In this document: positions 38,807 to 53,059 of the stretch, in pieces
Layout: each line of letters opens with the position of its first letter
Position numbering within the stretch: position 1 is the first letter of the stretch
Origin: Burkholderia diffusa
Lineage (GTDB): Bacteria > Pseudomonadota > Gammaproteobacteria > Burkholderiales > Burkholderiaceae
DNA: 64,000 nt
Direction: 5' to 3'
Assembly: GCF_001718315.1 (NCBI RefSeq)
Contig: NZ_CP013362.1
Location: 124,001-188,000, forward strand
Translations under genes and position numbers: made by a program
The notes under the pieces: generated by a model
The model's input: only the letters and a program-made list of their open reading frames with translations
Database searches by the model: none
What the model was told of the DNA's origin: nothing

Positions 38807-39901
38807 CTATCGGGACGTAGCCGTCGCGTCGCGCGGCGCGGGCCACGGCACCGCATCCCAGTCGATCGCCTGGTAAGCGGCTTCGACCGCCGCGAGATCG
38901 CCCGGTCGCTCGCTGCGGTGCAGCCCGTGCAATTCGGCCGGCACGTCGAGCACGACCGGCACGCAGTGCGGATAGTCGCGCACGCGTAGCGCCGGCCCGA
39001 TCGTCGTGAAACAACCGAGGGTCGGCACGTCGAAGCCGTCGGCGAGATGCAGCGCGGACGTATCGGGCGCGAACAGCACGCTCGCACCCTTGACCCAGGC
39101 AATGAAGCGCGCCGTATCGGCCGCGTCGCGGCTCACGTCGACGTAGGCGGGATGCGCGATCGGGCCGAAGCCGACCACCGGCAGCCCGTAACGCTGCGCG
39201 AGTCGCTCGACGAACGTCGCGAGGAGCGCCGGCGGCACGCTGCGCACCGCGGTGCTCGCGCTCGGGCAGAACAGCACGTATGGCCGCCGCCATTTGGCCG
39301 GCAGTGCGGGCAGCCGCAGCCGCGCGAGCCAGCGGTTGCGTTTCGCGGCGGCCGGCACCGTGGCCGGATCCGCGCCAAGTGCATCAAGGTAGAAGTCGAT
39401 CATCGGCTGGCGCGCGAATGCGGGCCAGTACAAGTGATTGCCGAGATCGACGCACGGTGCGTGCGCGGGCAGTGCATCGGCGGCACACGGCAGCGCACGC
39501 GACGGCGCGACGACGTCGGCCGCGAGCGCATACAGCGCGTCGACGTAGCGCGGCGCGCGGGCCGGCCGGTACAGCGTGAAGCGCAGGCCCGGATGCATCG
39601 CGCGCAGCGCGGCGAGCGCCGTCAGCCCGATCACCGAGTCGCCGAGCGTGACGCCCATTCCGTTGATCACGTGCACGTCCTTCATGCGGTCGTAGTCGAG
39701 CCGGAACGGTTGGTGGACGCCGTGCAGCAGGCCGAGCGCCGGCGCGGCGGGCACATGATCCTCCGCCGGGCCGCCGCCATGCTCGAGGTCGTACGGCGCG
39801 ACGAGCGTGCCGTCGGGCGCGAGCAGCGTGCCGGGATAGGCGAGCGCGTCGTCGCGCGACAGCGCGAGGCCGGCTGCGGCGATACGCAGTTCCACGGTCA
39901 T
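38807..39901 (-). CDS. Family 9 glycosyltransferase (heptosyltransferase-like)
   Basis: This 364-residue protein resembles ADP-heptose:LPS heptosyltransferases. The N-terminal nucleotide-fold half contains HVINGMGVTLGDSVIGLTAL and ALRAMHPGLRFTLYRP. The C-terminal half contains YVLFCPSASTAVRSVPPALL, VVGFGPIAHP and SVLFAPDTSALHLADGFDVP, the donor-binding pattern of this family. Its ATG overlaps the stop of the upstream thiamine-diphosphate enzyme by four bases (39898-39901), so the two are translationally coupled. The acceptor is unknown; a surface glycan is likely. Confidence 0.75.
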   Translation of the reverse strand: MTVELRIAAAGLALSRDDALAYPGTLLAPDGTLVAPYDLEHGGGPAEDHVPAAPALGLLHGVHQPFRLDYDRMKDVHVINGMGVTLGDSVIGLTALAALRAMHPGLRFTLYRPARAPRYVDALYALAADVVAPSRALPCAADALPAHAPCVDLGNHLYWPAFARQPMIDFYLDALGADPATVPAAAKRNRWLARLRLPALPAKWRRPYVLFCPSASTAVRSVPPALLATFVERLAQRYGLPVVGFGPIAHPAYVDVSRDAADTARFIAWVKGASVLFAPDTSALHLADGFDVPTLGCFTTIGPALRVRDYPHCVPVVLDVPAELHGLHRSERPGDLAAVEAAYQAIDWDAVPWPAPRDATATSR

Positions 39902-41613
39902 GCGCCGCGCGCCCGGCGGCCCTGCTCGCGGATCTGCTCGCGGATCTGCTCGAGCGTCGCGGCCGGCGTGCTGGCGTCCTGCGGAATCCGGATCTCGATC
40001 AGCGCCGGCAGCCCGCAGGTCAGTGCGCGCTCGAGTGCCGGCGCGAAGTCGGCGGTGCGCTCGACCGTCTCGCCATGCGCGCCGAATGCGCGCGCATACG
40101 CGGCGAAATCGGGATTCGTGAGCCCGGTGCCGTGCACGCGGCCCGGATAGTTGCGCTCCTGATGCATGCGGATCGTGCCGAAATGCCCGTTGTTGACGAC
40201 GATCGCGATGATGTTCAGCCCATACTGCATCGCGGTCGCGAGCTCGTTGCCGGCCATCATGAAGCAGCCGTCGCCGGCGAGCGCGACCACTGCTCGCGAC
40301 GGATACAGCGACTTCGCGGCGAGCGCGGCGGGCAGCCCGTATCCCATCGCGCCGCTGGTCGGCGCGAGCTGCGAGCGGAAGTGCCGGTACGCGAAGTGAC
40401 GATGCAGCCAGATTGCATAGTTGCCAGCGCCATTGGTCAGGATCGCATCGTGCGGCAGGCGTTCGCGCAACTGCACCATCACGTCGCCGAGCTGGACGTC
40501 GCCGGGCATCGGCAGCGGCGCATGCCATTCGCGGTATGCGCGATGCGCGTCGGCGGCCGTGCCGGCCCATGCGGGATTCGCCGGCGGTTCGAGCGCGGCG
40601 AGGGGCGTCGCAATCTCCGGCATCCCGGACACGATCGGCAGGTCGGCCGCGTACACGCGGCCGAGTTCGTCCGCGCCTTGGTGCACGTGGATCAACGTCT
40701 GGCGCGTCTTCGGGATGTCGAGCAGCGTGTAGCCACCGGTCGTGGCTTCACCGAGGCGCGGGCCGAGCACGAGCAACAGGTCCGCGTCGCGGATTCGCTT
40801 GCCGAGCGCGGGATTGATCCCGAGACCGACGTCGCCCGCATAGTTCGGATGCGCGTTGTCGAACGTGTCCTGGTAGCGGAACGCGCATGCGACAGGAAGC
40901 TGCCAGCGCTCGACGAAGGTGCGCAGGTTCGCGCAGGCGTCGGGCGTCCAGCCGCTGCCGCCGACGATCGCGAACGGCCGTTCGGCGCGTGCGAGCCGTT
41001 CGCACAACTCGTCGACCTGCGCGGCCGACGGCGACGCCGCGACGCGCTTCGCGGCCGGCACGACGGGTTGCGGTGCGCATGCTTCGGACAGCACGTCCTC
41101 CGGCAGCGCGAGCACGACCGGGCCGGGCCGGCCGGAGGTCGCGACGTGAAATGCATGACTCAGGTATTCCGGAATGCGGCGCGGATCGTCGATCTGCGCG
41201 ACCCATTTCGCCATCTGGCCGAACATCCGGCGGTAGTCGATTTCCTGGAAGGCTTCGCGGTCGAGGTGCTCGCGCGCGCACTGGCCGACGAACAGGATCA
41301 TCGGCGTCGAATCCTGGAACGCGGTGTGTACGCCGATCGACGCGTGGGTCGCGCCGGGCCCGCGCGTGACGAACGCGATGCCGGGGCGGCCGGTCAGCTT
41401 GCCGACCGCCTCAGCCATGTTCGCGGCGGCGGCCTCGTGGCGGCACACGACCGTCTGGATGCGCGCGGTGTCGTCCGCCAGCGCATCGAGTACGGCGAGG
41501 AAGCTCTCGCCCGGCACGCAGAACACGCGTTCGACGTGATTGGCGAGCAACGCATCGACGAGCAGTCGCGCGCCGGTGGTGGCGCGCGGCTCGAGATCCT
41601 TGGAATGCGACAT
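39898..41613 (-). CDS. Thiamine-diphosphate enzyme, acetolactate-synthase-like
   Basis: This 571-residue enzyme has the three domains of the acetolactate synthase/pyruvate oxidase family. The N-terminal Pyr domain has VFCVPGESFLAVLDAL and the catalytic-Glu segment VVCRHEAAAANMAEA. A central domain is followed by the C-terminal PP domain with the ThDP motif from GDGCFMMAGNELATAMQYGL to VVNN. It is not a clear ilvB: no ilvN follows, and the next gene is a glycosyltransferase joined by a 4-base overlap. It may make an unusual 2-oxo or sugar-linked precursor. The 160-base gap to sdaA holds no clear site. Confidence 0.85.
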   Translation of the reverse strand: MSHSKDLEPRATTGARLLVDALLANHVERVFCVPGESFLAVLDALADDTARIQTVVCRHEAAAANMAEAVGKLTGRPGIAFVTRGPGATHASIGVHTAFQDSTPMILFVGQCAREHLDREAFQEIDYRRMFGQMAKWVAQIDDPRRIPEYLSHAFHVATSGRPGPVVLALPEDVLSEACAPQPVVPAAKRVAASPSAAQVDELCERLARAERPFAIVGGSGWTPDACANLRTFVERWQLPVACAFRYQDTFDNAHPNYAGDVGLGINPALGKRIRDADLLLVLGPRLGEATTGGYTLLDIPKTRQTLIHVHQGADELGRVYAADLPIVSGMPEIATPLAALEPPANPAWAGTAADAHRAYREWHAPLPMPGDVQLGDVMVQLRERLPHDAILTNGAGNYAIWLHRHFAYRHFRSQLAPTSGAMGYGLPAALAAKSLYPSRAVVALAGDGCFMMAGNELATAMQYGLNIIAIVVNNGHFGTIRMHQERNYPGRVHGTGLTNPDFAAYARAFGAHGETVERTADFAPALERALTCGLPALIEIRIPQDASTPAATLEQIREQIREQGRRARGA

Positions 41614-41773
41614 GGGCTGCCGTCTCCCTGGGTAGCGGGACGTACAGCTTACGCCTGCGCGTGGCTCGATGAAAGGTGTCGGAACGGGACGTGGTGCGGA
41701 CAGTGTGTTGTCCGGGTTCGCCGGCAGCCCTTGACGACCGGCCAGCTCACCCCACGTTATCGCCGTAACCGCA

Positions 41774-43162
<1,389 letters not shown>

Positions 43163-43192
43163 TTCGATTCCTGCCTTGCTTTGAGAATAGTG

Positions 43193-44329
43193 CTACCGCG
43201 CCTGCAATGGCAGGCACGCGGCCAGCCATGCGGGCGGCATGGGGGAGAGCTGCCGCGCGACGCGGGCATAGCGCCCGTCGAGCCGCGCGGCCAGATGAAA
43301 GAGTTCGGTGGCGTTTTTCGGGTCCCACTGCCCCGTGTAGCCCGGCAAGCCGGCCTCGCGGCGCTTTGCGTCGAACGGCACCGGCGAATTCACGAATTCC
43401 TCATGCGTTTTTTCGCCGAGCGCGTACGGCTCGAGCCAGTCGAGCGCGGCCGCGAGCGTCGCGCCGTTCGCGCCGCGCTCGCGCAGCCAGTTGCGATTGA
43501 AGCGGCGCGCGGCGAGTGCGGCCGTCACGAGCGGCTGCAGGTCGTACACCGCGTAGTGCAGCGCGTCGCGTTCCTCGAAATCCCAGGTCTTGCCGTCCGG
43601 GCCGATGTTGTCGGCGAGATGCTCGACGAACAGCCGCTGCGCGGCGTTCATCATCTTGCGGTCGCCGAGCGTGAACGCGGACAGCGCGATCAGCTTGATC
43701 CGGTGGCTTTGCCAGTTGTTGCGCCAGGTGCCGGCGAGCGGGCGCTTCTGCGCATCGATCTGCGCGACGTAACCGGCGCCGAGCTTCGCGATGAATGCCG
43801 CCGTCGCGTTGCGCGTCTTGACCGGCAGCGCGCTGGCTGTCATGTCATACGCGACGATCAGGCTGTCGAAGCGCGTCTCGTCGATCGGATTGAAGCTTGG
43901 CTGATAGGTCGAGACCCACGCGGACAGAAAACGGTCGACGAGCTGCAGATAGCGCGGCGCATTGGTCACGCGCCACGCGAGCGCGGCGTCGCGCATCAGT
44001 TCCATGTCCTTCAGTGCTTCGGCGCTCTGGTCGTAGATGCCTTCGTGCGGCAGCGTGCCTTCGGTATGCACGCGCGCCATCGCCTTCGGCTGCTCGCCGA
44101 GGCGCGCGTCGACGCTGCGGATCAGCGCCTGCACGCCCGGCTCGGCCTGCGTTGTCTCGCTCGCCTGCAACGCGGGCGCCGCGCAGAAATTCATCGCCGC
44201 ACGCGCGCTGCCGGCCGTGCCGAGGCCGGCGGCGGCAAGCGACAGCGACGCGACGAGCAGCGGCACGAAGCGGCGCGTGCGCGGCTGCTCCTGCGTTGCA
44301 CCATGGCCCGGAAACATCGGACGCACCAT
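43193..44329 (-). CDS. Secreted alginate-lyase-family protein
   Basis: This 378-residue exported protein has a signal peptide ending near GSARAAM (about 1-46), followed by an all-helical toroid fold typical of PL5-like alginate lyases. Seen segments include WVSTYQPSFNPIDETRFDSL, YDMTASALP, TWRNNWQSHRIKLIALSAF and ALHYAVYDLQPLVTAALAA. The NNWQSH motif replaces the NNHSYW of classical AlgL, so the substrate may differ from alginate. AAGGAG precedes ATG 44329. It lies between gcvP and sdaA, separated from gcvP by a terminator, and 30 bases before sdaA, so it may be co-transcribed with sdaA. Confidence 0.8.
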   Translation of the reverse strand: MVRPMFPGHGATQEQPRTRRFVPLLVASLSLAAAGLGTAGSARAAMNFCAAPALQASETTQAEPGVQALIRSVDARLGEQPKAMARVHTEGTLPHEGIYDQSAEALKDMELMRDAALAWRVTNAPRYLQLVDRFLSAWVSTYQPSFNPIDETRFDSLIVAYDMTASALPVKTRNATAAFIAKLGAGYVAQIDAQKRPLAGTWRNNWQSHRIKLIALSAFTLGDRKMMNAAQRLFVEHLADNIGPDGKTWDFEERDALHYAVYDLQPLVTAALAARRFNRNWLRERGANGATLAAALDWLEPYALGEKTHEEFVNSPVPFDAKRREAGLPGYTGQWDPKNATELFHLAARLDGRYARVARQLSPMPPAWLAACLPLQAR

Positions 44330-44412
44330 GCGGAACTCCTTGATTGGCTGGATCGCGTGTGATGTTAGCCGGATTGGCGGGCAAACGTGAATCGATCGGA
44401 CTGGCGGCGAAC

Positions 44413-44446
44413 GCAAAAACCGCACGCAACCGGTGGTTGCGTGCGG
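44413..44446 (-). terminator. Rho-independent terminator of the gcv operon
   Basis: A perfect 12-bp stem, CCGCACGCAACC (44420-44431) with GGTTGCGTGCGG (44435-44446), has a 3-base loop. Read on the minus strand it is followed by TTTTT (A-run 44415-44419). It lies about 35 bases after the gcvP stop. Confidence 0.93.
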
Positions 44447-44481
44447 TGTGGTCATGGCCGGACTCCGGTACGCGGCGGGCG

Positions 44482-47409
<2,928 letters not shown>

Positions 47410-47470
47410 GGCGTGACTCTGGTCCCGCGCGGGCCGGCTGGGCGGCCGCGCGCGGTTCGGGTAGGGAAAA

Positions 47471-47851
47471 TTAGTCGATCAGCTTGCTGTACGCGTCGGC
47501 GTCGATCAGCTTGTCGGTCGACGCGCCGGCCGCGAGCTTGATCTTGAAGAGCCACGTGCCGTATGCGTCGCTGTTCACTTCTTCCGGCGAGTCGGCGGCT
47601 TCTTCGTTGATGGCGACGACCTCGCCGGACACCGGCGAGTAGATGTCGGATGCCGCCTTCACCGATTCGACGACACCGACGGCGTCGCCCGCGTTCACCG
47701 ACTTGCCGACTTGCGGCAGTTCGAGGAAGACGATGTCGCCGAGCGTGCTCTGCGCGTGATCGGTGATGCCGATCGTCAGCGTGCCGTCTGCTTCGGTGCG
47801 GACCCACTCGTGTTCGTCGGTGTACTTCAGATCGGCCGGGACGTTGCTCAT
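47471..47851 (-). CDS. gcvH: Glycine cleavage system H protein
   Basis: GcvH shuttles the aminomethyl group on a lipoyl arm. This 126-residue protein starts [20 protein letters not shown], has [19 protein letters not shown], and carries the lipoylated Lys65 in [21 protein letters not shown] lies 6 bases before the ATG. It sits between gcvT and gcvP. Confidence 0.98.
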   Translation of the reverse strand: MSNVPADLKYTDEHEWVRTEADGTLTIGITDHAQSTLGDIVFLELPQVGKSVNAGDAVGVVESVKAASDIYSPVSGEVVAINEEAADSPEEVNSDAYGTWLFKIKLAAGASTDKLIDADAYSKLID

Positions 47852-47978
47852 CGGATGCTCCTGGATAAAAGGGTGTGTTCGTTATGCTTGGCGCGCCGCC
47901 GGGGCGCGCCGGGTGTGGTTGCGCCGGGCGCCACTTCCCGGCTTCCCGGGACGCGGCCTCCCGGTCGCGTCCCGATCG

Positions 47979-49097
<1,119 letters not shown>

Positions 49098-49182
49098 CGA
49101 GGCCTCAGGCAAGGCGCTTGCGCGCGGGTCAGAACGGCCATGTGCCGACCGCCGCGGCCGCGAGCCTGCGAGCGATGCGATA

Positions 49183-49450
49183 CATGCCCCTCTGTCCTCG
49201 ATACCTGAGAGATTGCGCCGCGGCGACAAGCCGGCGAACGCGCGCCCCTTCGGTGGGCAGCCTGCCCGCGCTGCATGTGCGCAACGGGCTACTGCCGCTC
49301 TCCAGAGTGCGGGGAGTGCGGCCCGCGCGATGCGCGGACGGGATTCCCCGACGCGGTCGGTCCTTTTGCCTGAGAGTTTGCGGGTGTGCCCCTTCGGCGG
49401 CGCAACCGGCGTTGCTGATAGCGAACTACGCGGTCACACGCTCTCCCGAC
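49183..49450 (-). promoter_or_regulatory. Tandem glycine riboswitch
   Basis: Read on the minus strand, two consecutive glycine aptamers precede gcvT. The first (about 49448 to 49355) starts GGGAGAG and contains CCGAAGGGG and ACTCTCAGGCAAAAGGACC. The second (about 49305 to 49183) starts CTGGAGAG and contains CCGAAGGGG and CTCTCAGGTA followed by GAGGACAGAGGGG. These are the conserved core elements of the class. The two aptamers lie 86 bases before the gcvT ATG and should switch on gcvT-gcvH-gcvP when glycine is high. Confidence 0.95.
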
Positions 49451-49570
49451 GCGTGCGGGCGACTGTACGCGAGCGGGTGGGCATTGTCAATTTGCGCAAA
49501 AGAATGTCGCTTCGCGACAAGCGGCGGCGCGGGATCGCCGCCGCTTTCGCTGGCGCCCGCATGGCCGGTA

Positions 49571-49939
49571 TTACTCGCCGATCGCGCGCGCGGCCGTGTC
49601 GAGTTCCTGGTTCAGCACGCGCTGCTCGTCGCCGGACAGGCCGCCGTTGTGCTGCGCCGACATGTCGTTCGCTTCCTGGCGGATCACGTCGAGCCGGTGG
49701 TGCAGCTGCGCGCCGTACGGCGGCGGGTAGTAGCCGCCGTTGACGCGTGCGTCGACGCGGCGGTGCAGGTTGTCGATTCGGCCCTGAACCTCCTGCAGGC
49801 GGTCGTTCGCGACGACCTGCGGATTCGGCCGCGGCGGGGGCGGGGGTGCCTGTCGGGCCGGCCGCTGCGGCTGCACGATACAGGCCGCGAGCGAGGAAAC
49901 CAGGACGCAGCATGCCGCTGCGCGAATCAACCGTTGCAT
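49571..49939 (-). CDS. Small predicted lipoprotein
   Basis: This 122-residue protein has a lipoprotein signal peptide ending in SSLAAC, with the lipid-bearing Cys at residue 20. A Pro/Arg-rich linker (about 22-40) follows, then a helical, charged region (about 41-122) with no known domain. It is likely anchored in an outer or inner membrane face. AGGAG lies at good spacing before ATG 49939. It has no clear partner: it stands between the riboswitch and the oxidoreductase gene. I do not recognise a function. Confidence 0.8.
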   Translation of the reverse strand: MQRLIRAAACCVLVSSLAACIVQPQRPARQAPPPPPRPNPQVVANDRLQEVQGRIDNLHRRVDARVNGGYYPPPYGAQLHHRLDVIRQEANDMSAQHNGGLSGDEQRVLNQELDTAARAIGE

Positions 49940-50143
49940 CACATTCTCCTGACGGTTTGGTGTCGGATCGACTTTTTGAGAAACGCATCAGACCGGGCGA
50001 GCGCTGACTTTCGTTCCCGCACCATTTGTAACGGAATGTTCGGGATCGTGCCGTCGCGGCGGCTGACGCGTGGCCGCTGCCGGGGACGGCGCGGTGCGCG
50101 ACGGCCGCCGAGGGCGGGACCGCGCCGCACCGGCCGGCGGCGG

Positions 50144-51196
50144 TCAGACGGTGCGGCGCACGAACGGTACCCGGCGGCCTTCGTGTTCGCTTTGCGCGGC
50201 GAGCTCGATGATCGTCATCACGTCGACGGCGTCCTGCGGCGTGACCGGGAACGGCGCACCGTCATGGACCGACGAGGCGAGCGCGCGGTAAAACTCCGCG
50301 TACTGCCCGTCGAGCGTCGGCACCGGCCGCTCGACCTCGACTTCGCCGTCGAGCACGCGCAGCACGCCGGGCGGGTTGCCGCCGCCGAACTCGACGTGGT
50401 CCGGCGTGAGGCCGGCCTTCAACTGGTCTTCCTGCGTGTCGAGCCCGAACTTCTGGTAGCTGCCGCGCGTGCCGTGCAGCGTGAAGCGCGCGGGCTCGAT
50501 GGCCGACAGCGCGCTCGCGTGCAGTGCGACGTCCTTGTCCGGATAGCCGAGCAGCAGATGCACGAAATCGGGCGCCGTGCCGTTGTCGCGGCGCGTCTTG
50601 ACCGTGGCGCTGACCGTTTCCGGCAGCCCGAACAACGCGAGCGCCTGGTCGATCAGGTGCGGGCCCAGGTCGAGCAGCAGGCCGCCGCCGCGTGCGGGCT
50701 CCTCGCGCCAGCGCGTGCGCGGGGTCGGCCGGAAGCGGTCGAAGTGCGACGCGAAATACGTGAGCCGGCCGAGTTCGCGGGATTCGACGATGCGCCGCAC
50801 GGTGAGGAAGTCGCCGTCCCAGCGGCGGTTGTGGAATGGCGCGAACAGGCGGCTGCGCGCGTTCGCGAGCCGCGCGAGCGCCAGCGCTTCGTCGGCGGTG
50901 AGGGTGACGGGCTTGTCGACGACGACGTGGCGGCCGGCTTCGAGCACCTGGCGCGCCAGCGTGAAGTGCGTGTCGTTCGGCGTGGCGATCACCACGCAGT
51001 CGATGTCGTCGAGGCCAAGCAGCGTGTCGAGATCGGGGACGATGCGTGCGCCCGGGTATGCGGCGCGCGCGCGATCGGGCTGCCCCGTCGCGATCGCGGC
51101 GATCTCGGTGCGACCGCTCGTGGCGATTACGGGCGCGTGGAACGTCGCGCCGGCGAAACCGAAACCCATCAAACCAATCCTGAGCAATGACGACAT
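50144..51196 (-). CDS. Gfo/Idh/MocA-family NAD(P)-dependent oxidoreductase
   Basis: This 350-residue cytosolic enzyme has an N-terminal Rossmann fold (LRIGLMGFGFAGATFHAPVI, then CVVIATPNDTHFTLARQVLE). The family's catalytic segment is HVVVDKPVTLTADEALALA (about residues 88-107), with the Lys of DKPVT. The C-terminal domain follows (GGLLLDLGPHLIDQALALFG). The length matches the YdgJ/YhhX-type members that act on sugars or inositol-like alcohols; the substrate is not known. Start at ATG 51196. The 200-base gap before it holds no clear site. Confidence 0.9.
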   Translation of the reverse strand: MSSLLRIGLMGFGFAGATFHAPVIATSGRTEIAAIATGQPDRARAAYPGARIVPDLDTLLGLDDIDCVVIATPNDTHFTLARQVLEAGRHVVVDKPVTLTADEALALARLANARSRLFAPFHNRRWDGDFLTVRRIVESRELGRLTYFASHFDRFRPTPRTRWREEPARGGGLLLDLGPHLIDQALALFGLPETVSATVKTRRDNGTAPDFVHLLLGYPDKDVALHASALSAIEPARFTLHGTRGSYQKFGLDTQEDQLKAGLTPDHVEFGGGNPPGVLRVLDGEVEVERPVPTLDGQYAEFYRALASSVHDGAPFPVTPQDAVDVMTIIELAAQSEHEGRRVPFVRRTV

Positions 51197-51438
51197 GGCA
51201 ATCCTTGGCTGCGTACGAGGGGGCAAAGCGCAGCGGCCACCGGCCGCGCGGACGGCTATTGTGGCACGGCGGCACGCGCGCGAGCGGGCGTTGGCCGAAC
51301 GGGCAGGGAACCGGTGCGCGTGCGCACGACCCGGCCGAATGGCGGGACACGCGCCGCCGGCGCGCGAATCCGACACAATGAGGGCCATTCCGGCGCGTGT
51401 CCCGCGTCGCCTGCCTGCCTCGTTACCGGATCGAAACC

Positions 51439-52146
51439 ATGGGTTATCCGCTTGCCACCGCCGCCCTGGGCCCGTTGCTGCTGATCCAGGGGCGGCGCGT
51501 GCGCCGCATCACGCCGCGGCTCGCCGAGGCGGCGGGCCCGCGCGACGGCACGGCCGGGGACGGGCCGCCGCTGCGCGTGCTGGTGCTGGGTGACTCGGCT
51601 GCCGCAGGCGTCGGTGTCGCGTCGCAGTGCGACGCGCTGTCCGGGCAGCTCGCCCGTGCGCTCGCGGCATCGCACCGCGTGAGCTGGACATTGCTGGCGC
51701 GCACGGGGCTGACTGCCGAGGAGCTCGTCGAGTGGCTTGCCGCCGAGCCGGCGCGGCCGTTCGATGCGGCGGTCACGTCGCTGGGCGTGAACGACGTGAC
51801 GGGCGGTGTGTCGCCGGCACGCTGGCGCGCCGCGCAGGCGGCGCTCGTCGACCTGCTCGCCACACGGTTCGGGGTTGCGCACGTGATCCTGTCGGCGGTG
51901 CCGCCGATCGAGCGCTTTCCCGCGCTGCCGCAGCCCCTTGCGTGGTATCTCGGCCTGCGCGCGAGGCGGCTCAACGCGACGCTCGCCGAGTGGGCCGCGA
52001 CGCAGCCGCGCTGCACGTTCCTGCGCGTCGCGCTGCCGCTCGAGCCGCACCTGATGGCGGCGGACGGCTTTCATCCCGGCGCGGCCGCGTGCGCCGCCTG
52101 GGCCGCACAGGCCGCCGACGCGCTCAGGCAGCGCCTGCGCGCGTGA
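51439..52146 (+). CDS. SGNH/GDSL hydrolase
   Basis: This 235-residue esterase-like protein has the block I motif VLVLGDSAAAGVGV (catalytic Ser, about residues 52-65), block III TSLGVNDVTGG with the conserved Asn, and block V DGFHPG with the catalytic Asp and His near residue 210. A hydrophobic N-terminal segment (MGYPLATAALGPLLLIQG) may anchor or export it. The family hydrolyses lipid or glycan esters; the exact substrate is unclear. It is divergent from the oxidoreductase and converges with the FkbM gene. Confidence 0.85.
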   Translation: MGYPLATAALGPLLLIQGRRVRRITPRLAEAAGPRDGTAGDGPPLRVLVLGDSAAAGVGVASQCDALSGQLARALAASHRVSWTLLARTGLTAEELVEWLAAEPARPFDAAVTSLGVNDVTGGVSPARWRAAQAALVDLLATRFGVAHVILSAVPPIERFPALPQPLAWYLGLRARRLNATLAEWAATQPRCTFLRVALPLEPHLMAADGFHPGAAACAAWAAQAADALRQRLRA

Positions 52147-52167
52147 CGGCGCGCCGGATGCGAATCG

Positions 52168-52962
52168 TCAGCGGGTGCGGTTCATCCGGATCACGCCGTC
52201 GGCGCCGGTCTCGAAGCTGACCTGCCGCGCGAACGACGGATGCTGAGCGACGAGCTCATCGCCCATCGCGAACCAGGTGTAGCCGAGCGTCTTCAGGTAG
52301 TCGAGCAGCGCGGCGCGCTTTTCCGAGAACCATTCGAGGTTCCAGGCCTCGAGCAGCAGCGGCGGGAAGCCGTGCCGTTCGAGAAAGGCCGTGCCGCCTT
52401 TGAGCACGTCGAGCTCGAGCCCTTCGACGTCGATCTTGATCAGCGCAGGCGACTTCGGGAAGTTCAGCGTGTCGAGCCGTGCGATCGGCACGTCGCTCGG
52501 CTGCTGGCTCGCGACGGTCTCGACCGAATTGCGGCGCATGTTGAACTGTTCGTCGAGCGAGAAGCCGCCGATGTTGATCGAGCGCGAATAATCGATCGCG
52601 GGCAGCGGGATGATGCCGTCCTGGTTGCCGATCGCGACGTTGAACGCGTGCACGTTCTCGAGCCGGTTCAGGAACACGTTGCCGCACAGCTGGTAATAGA
52701 CGATCCGCTGCGGCTCGAACGCGTAGACCATGCCGCCCTGCGCGGCGATGCTCTTGGCGACCGGCACCGCGTAGGCGCCGAGGTTCGCGCCGATGTCGAG
52801 GACCAGCGGCGCTTCCTCGTTCGCGTAGAACATCTGGCTGATGGTCAGCAGCGACGCGTCCCAGGAGCCGTTGTAATAGAGGTTCGCCGAAATCGCGTCC
52901 CGGGTCGCGAACAGCAGGTAATCGGCGTTGTCGGTCTTGACGAGGTTGACTCTGGGTAGCAT
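52168..52962 (-). CDS. FkbM-family SAM-dependent methyltransferase
   Basis: This 264-residue protein has the SAM-binding motif I VLDIGANLGAYAVPVAKS (about residues 53-70), motif II VYAFEPQRIVYYQLCGNVFL, and the FkbM signature LIKIDVEGLELDVLKGG. This is the FkbM family of O-methyltransferases found in glycan and natural-product loci. ATG 52962 is used; ATG 53019 is in frame but adds an Arg/Pro-rich leader without a ribosome site. It lies downstream of the TPR-glycosyltransferase on the same strand, with 97 bases between, so it probably methylates a related glycan. Confidence 0.85.
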   Translation of the reverse strand: MLPRVNLVKTDNADYLLFATRDAISANLYYNGSWDASLLTISQMFYANEEAPLVLDIGANLGAYAVPVAKSIAAQGGMVYAFEPQRIVYYQLCGNVFLNRLENVHAFNVAIGNQDGIIPLPAIDYSRSINIGGFSLDEQFNMRRNSVETVASQQPSDVPIARLDTLNFPKSPALIKIDVEGLELDVLKGGTAFLERHGFPPLLLEAWNLEWFSEKRAALLDYLKTLGYTWFAMGDELVAQHPSFARQVSFETGADGVIRMNRTR

Positions 52963-53059
52963 GGCGCGAGATGTCAGGGTTGTCGGGCGAAGGGGACGAG
53001 GAGGGCGGCGTACGTGCATCGCGCGGCGGCGCGCGGACGCTCGCCGCCCCTCCCGCGTG

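Noticed and set aside
39898..41613. Naming the ThDP enzyme ilvB
   Set aside because: No small subunit gene follows, the neighbour is a glycosyltransferase, and the family includes several other activities.
49098..49229. Upstream start for gcvT at 49229
   Set aside because: This would translate through the second glycine aptamer, and the family N-terminus begins at 49097.
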